NCBI GenBank assembly: GCA_050014815.1
Contig: JBEKCP010000092.1
Span: 1-12,657, forward strand
Direction of reading: 5' to 3'
Length of the DNA stretch: 12,657 nucleotides
Source: JBEKCP01 sp050014815
Lineage (GTDB): Bacteria; Planctomycetota; Planctomycetia; Pirellulales; Thermoguttaceae
The notes under the pieces were generated by a model. It saw only the letters and a list, made by a program, of their open reading frames with translations, did no database searches and was not told where the DNA came from. Positions 7,601 through 12,657 of the stretch are shown here, piece after piece (within the stretch, counting starts at the first letter, position 1; every line of letters begins with the position of its first letter). The position numbers and the translations under genes are program-made.

Positions 7601-8582
7601 GGTGCCGATGCGGCCCGTCGCGGCCGGCCGGCGAGTTTACGCCCGCCTCTTGCCTAAGTCGGGACACCCGCAGATCGCCTGCCTTGACCTTGCAACCGGC
7701 ACGCGGCTATGGCAGCGCGACTGCCCCGGCGACATCATCTCCGATCCACTGCTGGTGGGCAACCGGGTCTTGGCCCTGGCGGTCGAGAGCCCGCCGGGGC
7801 TCCCGCCGGCGCTCGCGTGGGTCGAGTTCGATCGCGACTCCGGCGACGTGATTGCCAGGAAGTTCCTGCTGGAACTGCGGAGCGCCTGGCGGGCACACCA
7901 AATGTGCCAGGCGACGGTCGTCGGCCAGCGCGTGGTGGCCGCGGTGGGCGGGCTGCTCTTCTCCTTCGATCCCGACAAGCAGATCCTTTGGCTTCGCACG
8001 AGCCTCGTGGTGCCGCCCTCGATCGATTACATGCTCGGCTTCCCCTATCCCGAGCCGCCGCTGGCGGCCGACGGCCGCCTCTACGCGACCCAAAGTGGCC
8101 TGCCGACCGTCGAGTGCGTCGACGCCGAGACGGGCCGGGCGTATTGGCGCCGATGCCTGCCGGGGCTCCGCCGCATCGTGGATTTGACTGACGACCGGCT
8201 AGTGGTCTCCGCCGGCGATTCGCTCGTGGCGCTGCGGGCCCGGACCGGCGAGATCCTCTGGCGGCGCGAGGTCCCCGGACTGCTGGAAGGCGTCATCAAG
8301 CCCGGTCCCGGACTGCTGCTCTGCGGCTCGACGAAATCGTTGGGCGGGGGATTCTCCTGCCCGGCGCTCCTCTGGCTCGATCTGGAGACAGGCCGGACGA
8401 AGGCCCAGAACCCGCTCACCGCCCTGCGCGCCAAGCAGCCTGCCCTGGGCCCGATGGTTGCGATGCACAATCGCCTCTGGTGCTTCACGGGCGACCGTGT
8501 CAATCCGGGCGATCCCAAGCGGGACATCGTCGAGTTGGCGCCCAAAGGTCCTGCCCAGCCGCCGGACCCCGAGCAGCCCTGA
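4668..8582 (+). CDS. Large exported protein: lectin-like domain, helical repeats, PQQ-like propeller
   Basis: The 1304-residue product starts four bases after the DUF58 stop, so the two are surely co-transcribed and probably translationally coupled. R3/R9 and a hydrophobic stretch (12-27) act as an export signal. LAAC at 16-19 fits a lipobox, so it may be a lipoprotein rather than a soluble secreted protein. ATG 4701 is an alternative start. Residues about 298-450 resemble a DUF1349/laminin-G-like beta-sandwich (CSTSGDGIHW, then YVGLYVDAP). Residues about 460-850 are mostly helical, with a TPR-like segment near 795-830. From about 938 to the end there are PQQ-like propeller blades, with typical D-x-x-TG-x-x-LW strand ends: LDLATGTRLW (~1005), VDAETGRAYW (~1151), LRARTGEILW (~1189) and LDLETGRT (~1236). 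Such propellers often act as binding scaffolds, not as PQQ enzymes. No dehydrogenase residues or CxxCH haem motif are seen. The function is unknown. Confidence 0.85.
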   Translation: MFRLSHPWRPAMFLALAACTLAAVAGPAGHGKQAGRKPFSRLSAGPVEPWSLDRPARPFADVCFEDRSTAAGLSEAEAGEWLEKVDGRPLELSRPRDRSALLRFRGLAKLRQWAPDAALRLSFTGPLRIHFWKGPEGIALYYYPNPPQWAAYRTTLQPGQSPPASQPAGAPPMLLVATDDHRSLRLVDDTCEVRCQNGDIVLTKGDVRLLTAPLGGEPTAVYLESAGGAAIRDLAVCRSGPAPDDPLLPHPTVPGKESAAALPWREHLSSGSRFSRLADGSVELSAAAAAPAWVTLPAPRPGLYEAVLEIDAASPGSGVFLSGSEEARFQGVEFVRHQGNGWTTLIASSFTPSGAVRAAAGPDHEQKLTAYAGGRQWLRLVWAAGCVKCSTSGDGIHWGQAAFLPLQKPETWQYVGLYVDAPRQDPRPGDKTAAAIRIRSVQFRQLDGITGLVANSLQQEAFARIAKAREKADKPDLAAWGPWVEANRPPRAEPARWRIACAVAVLGCGPPPWPPDATRAALADLLQDGLRQAGSVEARIALLQDAALVWGVRPTDDADRYLAAWEQVLRSLVVDADDAGFDLARRSFMATSLWPREPRVECIPWQVARDRLLVLLGRQQWDSMHRWCGQLVFWRRTLVGKPVWPPEQAPLRQLVEWALEELGLARSGPDGQKTVATEMSWERSLVLPVNREACGFLSDLQAAADDRLFQDVAHGLATASLPGGGGLVPDGEDPLLFTSLPTAVELLVDRYPQIRGAINDRFAPADQLRVTQAIAEGDAAAVERVTVHYCGTPAAASAHAWLGDRFLSGGAFVSALDHYRRAQSAAPPGGRLGLAARVRLAAAMLGRDEGEPVRGPVVLGGQEIAAEQFENWVREMLARERPRGAAANGPQRPLTLLPAGLEPKRLMAFDGDLGQEGGPPPFSAPTDWVARQLAVAPAGDVLLVSNRFQVAAIELGSARRRWTCSLGGDQGPRQGWPAVPMRPVAAGRRVYARLLPKSGHPQIACLDLATGTRLWQRDCPGDIISDPLLVGNRVLALAVESPPGLPPALAWVEFDRDSGDVIARKFLLELRSAWRAHQMCQATVVGQRVVAAVGGLLFSFDPDKQILWLRTSLVVPPSIDYMLGFPYPEPPLAADGRLYATQSGLPTVECVDAETGRAYWRRCLPGLRRIVDLTDDRLVVSAGDSLVALRARTGEILWRREVPGLLEGVIKPGPGLLLCGSTKSLGGGFSCPALLWLDLETGRTKAQNPLTALRAKQPALGPMVAMHNRLWCFTGDRVNPGDPKRDIVELAPKGPAQPPDPEQP

Positions 8583-8584
8583 TA

Positions 8585-8641
8585 ATGTAGCCGGTACACT
8601 CCGTGTGCCGAAGCGCCGCACACGGAGTGTGCGGCCTACAT
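8585..8641. repeat. 26-bp-arm palindrome in the convergent gap
   Basis: Arms 8585-8610 and 8616-8641 pair around the loop AAGCG. The perfect core is ACACTCCGTGTG (8596-8607) against CACACGGAGTGT (8619-8630). Across all 26 positions I count three mismatches (8591/8635, 8593/8633, 8609/8617) and one wobble (8595/8631). It begins two bases after the stop codon of the propeller gene and lies between convergent genes, so it could help end transcription from both sides, though it lacks a T-run. Its sequence, with TGTAG/CTACA ends, resembles a dispersed palindromic element rather than a gene-specific terminator. That resemblance is from memory. Confidence 0.8.
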
Positions 8642-8710
8642 GGTCGGGCAAAGATCATGCGTCCGGTCGCCAATTACGCCCGGAGAAACGTGTGGTTGCG
8701 GTGCAGATAC

Positions 8711-8797
8711 AGCCACGGATGGAACACGGATCGAACACGGATCGAAGACCGGGGGGGGCGAGAGCATCCGTGTATCATCCGTGTCGCATCCGTGGCT
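8711..8797. repeat. ACGGAT-based inverted repeat
   Basis: The left arm 8711-8742 carries three ACGGAT words at 11-12-base spacing. The right arm 8766-8797 carries three ATCCGT words as its inverted copy. The outer 11 bases (AGCCACGGATG with CATCCGTGGCT) match perfectly, and inner mismatches cluster between the ACGGAT words. The 23-base loop contains a run of eight G (8751-8758). Repeats built on this word are, as I recall, common in planctomycete and verrucomicrobial gaps. The rest of the 8583-8846 gap shows nothing recognisable. Confidence 0.8.
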
Positions 8798-8846
8798 CGG
8801 TCCCTGATGGTCTCCCGCAATCTGGAAGTTGTTCCTCGGCCGCTGC

Positions 8847-10133
8847 TTACGATGCCGGCGGGGCGAAGGCGCCGCCGGCGTCGAACGCCATCGCACGGGC
8901 GGGACCGCGGACCTGGATCGACGGCAATGCGCGGATCTCCTCCAACACCGGCTCGCTCGCCTCCAGCCACTCCAGGTTCAGCGTGTCGCGGATGCGGACC
9001 ACCCGGGCCCGCTCCGGCTCGATCGCCCCGATCAGGTAGTCCAGCGCCAGGCGGATCGCCTCGCGGTCGGTTTCGGCCACGATCGGGATGGCGCCCATCG
9101 CCGGGCTGAAGCCCGTCAGCGAGTTCGCGTAGGTGCTCGTCGGGTCGAACTTGTCGGCCACACGCCGCGTCGTGATGTCGGCCATGCCGACGCCGATCGC
9201 GTTGCCGTGCGTCTTCTCCGACAGGTCGTGGACGGTGATGACCTTGATGACCGGCTCGGGGAAGGCGACGAAATCCACCAGCCGGCACCGCCCGATCACG
9301 TTCGGGTCCATGCCGGTGCCGCTCAGGTCCTTGCCGATGCGGTCGACCACGAGGAGGTCGATCTGGCCGACGGGCAGTTTCGGCTGGTAGCCGCGGATTT
9401 CGTCGAGGAGCCGGGCCTCGGTCTCCTCCATCGCCTCGGCCCGCACTCCCACGATGCGGCTGAGCTGGTGCCGGGCGTCCTCCACCAGTGCGAAGCCGGC
9501 TGCCACGGGGGCCTTCTGGAGGACGACGCGGGCGACCTCGGGCATTTCGTCGCGGAGGCCCGGCACGCCCAGGCGGTGGATCGCCGAGGCCTGCCGCTGC
9601 TTCCCTGCCCCGATCGCCAGCATCTTCATCAGGCCGCTCTCCAGCGGGCCGTGGAAGTTGGTGTGCGGCTTCACGCGGTTCACGATCACAATCGCGTCGG
9701 CGGCCGCGGCGAACTGGTCGAGGTAGACCGGCAGCCCGTGCGGCGTGGCCCCGAGCGTTATCACGTCCATCGTCGAGCGGATCGGGCAGCCGACGTACGA
9801 CTCGCTGACACCCAGCGTTTCCAGGACGCGGCGCTGGCCTTCGGGCGTAGCGCCGCCGTGGCTGCCCATGGCGGGAAAGATGAAGGGGCGGGCCCCCAGG
9901 CCGGCAATCTCCCGGACGATCGCCTTGACGACGGCCGCGTACTGGTCGATGCCGCGGCTGCCGCAGCCGACGGCCACGGACATTCCCGGCCGGATCCGCT
10001 CCGAGAGATCGATCGCGGCCACCTCGCGGCGCACCTCCTCAACGGCCCCGCCGGGACCCAGCGGCGCCGAATACAGTTCCTGGCGGACCGCCGCCATGCG
10101 GGGGAAAGCATCGCTGCGAACGGGTAGAATCAT
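8847..10133 (-). CDS. LarA-like nickel-pincer-cofactor isomerase (DUF2088 / lactate racemase domain)
   Basis: The 428-residue protein has the LarA fold signatures in order: VAVGCGSRGI (54-62), FPAMGSHGGATPEGQ (86-100), VNRVKPHTNFHG (151-162), LMKMLAIGAGKQ (168-179) and AIHRLG. By alignment in mind with Lactiplantibacillus plantarum LarA, H92, H157, K170 and H186 correspond to the catalytic H108 and H174, the cofactor-anchoring K184 and the nickel ligand H200, at similar spacing. So it probably binds the nickel-pincer nucleotide and isomerises or epimerises an alpha-hydroxy acid. It belongs to a GSHGGAT-type subgroup whose substrate I cannot name. No larB, larC or larE lies in the window. The start at 10133 (M-I-L-P-V-R) matches the family N-terminus. 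The frame stays open to an ATG at 10280, but those 49 residues are low-quality intergenic sequence. It is convergent with the propeller gene and divergent from the glycosidase. Confidence 0.88.
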   Translation of the reverse strand: MILPVRSDAFPRMAAVRQELYSAPLGPGGAVEEVRREVAAIDLSERIRPGMSVAVGCGSRGIDQYAAVVKAIVREIAGLGARPFIFPAMGSHGGATPEGQRRVLETLGVSESYVGCPIRSTMDVITLGATPHGLPVYLDQFAAAADAIVIVNRVKPHTNFHGPLESGLMKMLAIGAGKQRQASAIHRLGVPGLRDEMPEVARVVLQKAPVAAGFALVEDARHQLSRIVGVRAEAMEETEARLLDEIRGYQPKLPVGQIDLLVVDRIGKDLSGTGMDPNVIGRCRLVDFVAFPEPVIKVITVHDLSEKTHGNAIGVGMADITTRRVADKFDPTSTYANSLTGFSPAMGAIPIVAETDREAIRLALDYLIGAIEPERARVVRIRDTLNLEWLEASEPVLEEIRALPSIQVRGPARAMAFDAGGAFAPPAS

Positions 10134-10297
10134 GTTGGTTTGGCCTTCGTCGGGAAGGGTGTCCGGCGGTAATCGCTTCTCTGTTAGTCTACTCAATTGT
10201 GAGACCGTCGCAACCCCGCTGGGGGGAAGCGGCCATTTCACGAAGAAGCGCCGCGTTCCAAAAGCCGGCACACCGTGCATTCTTGGGCAGTCCGGGC

Positions 10298-10303
10298 TAG
10301 AAT
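10298..10303 (+). promoter_or_regulatory. Possible -10 box of the glycosidase gene
   Basis: TAGAAT, in the context GGGCTAGAATGG, sits about 40 bases before the start codon and differs from TATAAT at one position. At 17-base spacing the upstream hexamer (GTGCAT, 10275-10280) is a poor -35 match, so this is tentative. Confidence 0.35.
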
Positions 10304-10328
10304 GGACGTTTTGCTGCTTCTACCCCCC

Positions 10329-10337
10329 GGAGCGAGG
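10329..10337 (+). promoter_or_regulatory. Ribosome binding site of the glycosidase gene
   Basis: GGAGCGAGG ends five bases before the ATG at 10343 and contains the GAGG core (10334-10337). It supports 10343, with the adjacent ATG 10346 as a near-equivalent alternative. Confidence 0.55.
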
Positions 10338-10342
10338 TTCCC

Positions 10343-12657
10343 ATGATGCGATCCACGACTTGGCAGGTGCGGGGCGCGGCTGCGGCCATTTCGACGATCT
10401 TCTTCCTTGCTCACCTCTCCCAGGCGGGGGCCGCCGAGACGCCGCCGCCCACGAGGATCCATCCCGTCGCCATCCTGCCGCGGTCCGCCGAGCTGTTGAC
10501 GAGCGGGTGGCGGTTCATCGCCGGCAATGACCTCGCCGGGGCCGAGGCGCCCGGCTTCGACGATTCCGGATGGCAAGCGGTCAGCGTGCCCCACACGTGG
10601 AACCACAAGAACAGCCTGGAGAAGTATTCCGCGAGTTGGTATCGCACGCGGCTGCGGCTGCCGAAAGAGGATGCGCTCAAGCGGATCTATCTGCGGTTCG
10701 ACGGCGTCTCGGTCATTGCCGACGTCTATCTCAACGGCCGCCATCTCGGCCAGCACCGCGGGGCCTATACGGCCTTTACGCTGGACGCTACCGAGGCCGT
10801 CCGGTTCGGCGGGGAGAACGTGCTGGCCGTCAAGGTCTCCAACCATCCGGACGACATCCAGGACTGCCTGCCGGGCGTTTGGAAGTTATTTCATCTCTAT
10901 GGCGGGATCTATCGCAACGCCTGGCTCATCAAGACCGATGCCGTACACGTCGATCCGACGTTTTACAGCGCGAGCGGCGTATTCATCTCGGCCGGCAAGA
11001 TTCAGCCCGACGCGGCGGAGCTTTCGATCCGCGCGATGGTGCGGAATGCCTCCGCGGCGCCGGTCGAGGCGACGGTCCGGCATCATGTGCGGGCGGAACG
11101 AGTTGAGGAACCCGACGCACTGACGCTCACCGGCAAGCTTTCGATCGCCGCCGGCAGCCGGGAGGAGATCCGCCTGGCGGGCACGGTCGCCCGGCCGAGG
11201 CTCTGGAGCCCGGAGAACCCCGACTGCTACTCGGTCGTCACCGAGATCGAGGTCGGCGGCCGGGTGATGGATCGGCTGGGGGAGCGGTCGGGCATCCGCG
11301 AGATCCGGCTGCGGGACGGCAACTTCTACCTGAACGGCCGCAAGATTGTGCTCCGCGGCGTCTGCAAGCACCAGGAGACCGAGTATCACGCCACCGCCGT
11401 CACGGCCGCCGATCTTGTGGAGGACTGGCGCGGCCTGAAGGACTTGGGCGTCAATCTCGTCCGCCTGGCCCACTATCCGCACGCCGAGATCGAATACGAC
11501 CTGGCCGACCGGCTGGGGATCTGCGTCTGGGCCGAGAACGGCCACGCCGGCACGAAGGCCGCCAAGCCGACCAAGACCGGCGAGTACATCACCCGCGAAA
11601 TGGTCTGGCAGAACTACAACCACCCGAGCATCGTCATCTGGAGCGCGGGCAACGAGGTCGGCTACGCGGCCGTTCCCGAGTACGCCGCGGTGATCCACGG
11701 CGAAGATGCCTCGCGGCTCATCTCCTACGCCAGCGACAGCGGCATCAAGCCGGTGAAAGACCTCGACTACGTCTCGACCAACATGTATCCGGGCTGGTAC
11801 TCGGCCAAACCGCTGGAAGAGCAACTGGCCGCCGGCGTGCGTTTCATTTCCGAGATCGGGGGCGGCGGCATCCTGGGCACCCATTGCGACGAGGCGGAAG
11901 CCAAACGCCAAGTCGACAAGTATGAGCCGATGGAATACCAGCAGCGGCTGGCCGAGCATTTCTTCCAGTTCGCCTGCCGCGATGGCCGGGATCAACTGGC
12001 GCAGTTCGTCTGGTGGACTTTCCGCGACTTCGGCAACCTCAAGTACAAGGGCATCAACAGCAAGGGGCTGCTGACGTATGCCGGGTGCAAGAAGGACGTT
12101 TTCTATCTGCTCCAGAGTTTCCTCCGCCCGGAGTTGCCGGTGCTGCAGATTGCCGGCAAGGAGTGGTTCCTCCGCCGAGGCAGCCCCACCAACGGGATCA
12201 AGGTCTATTCGAATCTTCCCAAGCTGCGGCTGCGGTTCAACGGGCAGGACATGGGCGAGCAGGCCAACGGCCGGTATGTCCAGCCGGTCACCGGCCGCCG
12301 GATCGACAACGTGTTCTGGTGGTCCGGTCCGCTCCGGCCGGGGCGCAATGACGTTGAGGCAACCGACGGCCAGGGGCACCGCGACGCGGCGGTGATCTAC
12401 TACTGGGGCAAGGACGCTCCACCGCCGCCGACGGAGCCTGCAAGTCTCGTCGAGCAACTCTCCAGCAGCAATCCAGACAATCCGGCGATCTATATCGACC
12501 GGCCGGTCGCCGCGCAGTCGCCGTTCTACTACGATTTCGACGGCTCCGCCGACAACACGTTCGATGCCATTCCCGACGAGCTGGCCGGGGCCGGCTGGAT
12601 CGCCACGCGGCGGACGAGCAAGCCGGACTGCCGGACCGGCCTGTCCTTTCGGGTTTC
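10343..12657 (+). CDS. Exported glycoside hydrolase family 2 enzyme, 3' end beyond the window
   Basis: The frame is open without a stop from 10343 to the edge (771 codons seen), so the C-terminus is missing. A signal peptide is evident: R3 and R9, a hydrophobic stretch to ~29, and probable cleavage near QAGA-A. The sugar-binding jelly roll covers about 45-200 (FDDSGWQAVSVPHTW, DVYLNGRHLGQHRGAY, GGIYRNAWL), followed by an Ig-like sandwich and a TIM barrel from about 320. In the barrel, RGVCKHQE (~341), VRLAHYPH, NHPSIVIWSAGNE with proton donor E438, and ISEIGGGG with nucleophile E504 are the standard GH2 landmarks. YSNLPKLRLRFNGQDMG (about 625-641) fits a DUF4982-like domain. After a proline-rich linker (~694) a further domain begins. 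Beta-galactosidase or beta-glucuronidase-like activity is likely, but sugar specificity cannot be read. A retaining exo-glycosidase acting in the periplasm or outside the cell is inferred. Confidence 0.93.
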   Translation, partial: MMRSTTWQVRGAAAAISTIFFLAHLSQAGAAETPPPTRIHPVAILPRSAELLTSGWRFIAGNDLAGAEAPGFDDSGWQAVSVPHTWNHKNSLEKYSASWYRTRLRLPKEDALKRIYLRFDGVSVIADVYLNGRHLGQHRGAYTAFTLDATEAVRFGGENVLAVKVSNHPDDIQDCLPGVWKLFHLYGGIYRNAWLIKTDAVHVDPTFYSASGVFISAGKIQPDAAELSIRAMVRNASAAPVEATVRHHVRAERVEEPDALTLTGKLSIAAGSREEIRLAGTVARPRLWSPENPDCYSVVTEIEVGGRVMDRLGERSGIREIRLRDGNFYLNGRKIVLRGVCKHQETEYHATAVTAADLVEDWRGLKDLGVNLVRLAHYPHAEIEYDLADRLGICVWAENGHAGTKAAKPTKTGEYITREMVWQNYNHPSIVIWSAGNEVGYAAVPEYAAVIHGEDASRLISYASDSGIKPVKDLDYVSTNMYPGWYSAKPLEEQLAAGVRFISEIGGGGILGTHCDEAEAKRQVDKYEPMEYQQRLAEHFFQFACRDGRDQLAQFVWWTFRDFGNLKYKGINSKGLLTYAGCKKDVFYLLQSFLRPELPVLQIAGKEWFLRRGSPTNGIKVYSNLPKLRLRFNGQDMGEQANGRYVQPVTGRRIDNVFWWSGPLRPGRNDVEATDGQGHRDAAVIYYWGKDAPPPPTEPASLVEQLSSSNPDNPAIYIDRPVAAQSPFYYDFDGSADNTFDAIPDELAGAGWIATRRTSKPDCRTGLSFRV

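Larger units (their letters stand above)
10134..10342. other. Divergent intergenic region between isomerase and glycosidase
   Basis: These 209 bases should hold the promoters of both flanking genes. I see no dyad of operator quality. A short CCCC-GCT-GGGG hairpin at 10214-10224 is the only inverted repeat noticed. Unlike three of the other gaps, it contains no obvious dispersed repeat. Confidence 0.5.

Noticed and set aside
8711..8797. Possible CRISPR-like array because of repeated ACGGAT words
   Set aside because: Words are only six bases, spacing is 11-12 bases, the two halves are inverted, and no cas gene is present.
8829..10127. 432-residue + strand frame opposite the Lar-like gene
   Set aside because: The - strand frame has clear LarA-type motifs. 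The + frame is compositionally biased and matches nothing I recognise.
10134..10280. Upstream extension of the Lar-like gene to ATG 10280
   Set aside because: The extra 49 residues look like translated intergenic DNA and the family N-terminus begins at the ATG ending at 10133.
10886..12457. 523-residue open frame on the - strand opposite the glycoside hydrolase
   Set aside because: The + strand frame carries full GH2 motifs. The antisense frame has no recognisable domain and is explained by high GC at third codon positions.

Overview
The window is GC-rich, densely coding DNA that most resembles a member of the Planctomycetota. The clues are a run of exported coiled-coil protein, MoxR ATPase and DUF58 protein, a very large exported PQQ-type beta-propeller protein, an exported family 2 glycoside hydrolase, and gaps filled with short palindromic or AT-rich repeats of a kind I associate with planctomycete genomes. 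The phylum call is inference from gene content; no rRNA or other marker gene is present.

Layout. Positions 20-8582 (+ strand) hold four co-directional genes that probably form one transcription unit: an 815-residue secreted coiled-coil protein (20-2467), a MoxR-family AAA+ ATPase (2527-3564), a DUF58/von Willebrand A-like protein (3752-4663), and a 1304-residue exported protein with a lectin-like domain, a helical repeat region and a C-terminal PQQ-like beta-propeller (4668-8582). A 264-base gap with two different inverted repeats separates this unit from a convergent gene on the - strand (8847-10133), a LarA-like nickel-pincer-cofactor isomerase (DUF2088 family). A 209-base divergent intergenic region follows, and then an exported glycoside hydrolase family 2 enzyme (+ strand, 10343 onward) that runs off the right edge.

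How the genes may work together. MoxR ATPases act as chaperone-like partners of VWA/DUF58 proteins, so the 2527-4663 pair is a likely functional unit. The flanking exported coiled-coil and propeller proteins suggest that it serves an envelope or periplasmic process. The membrane-bound BatA-like VWA and transglutaminase partners usually seen in such clusters are not in the window. The right-hand part is probably independent and concerned with carbohydrate or hydroxy-acid metabolism: an extracytoplasmic glycosidase divergent from a Lar-type isomerase.

Three of the intergenic gaps carry repeats of different families: a GGGGAC/GTCCCC palindrome at 2469-2481, an AATTGCA heptamer array with inverted copies at 3584-3744, a 26-bp-arm palindrome at 8585-8641, and an ACGGAT-based inverted repeat at 8711-8797. 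I see no RNA genes, CRISPR array, transposase or phage genes. No gene-free stretch exceeds 300 bases.
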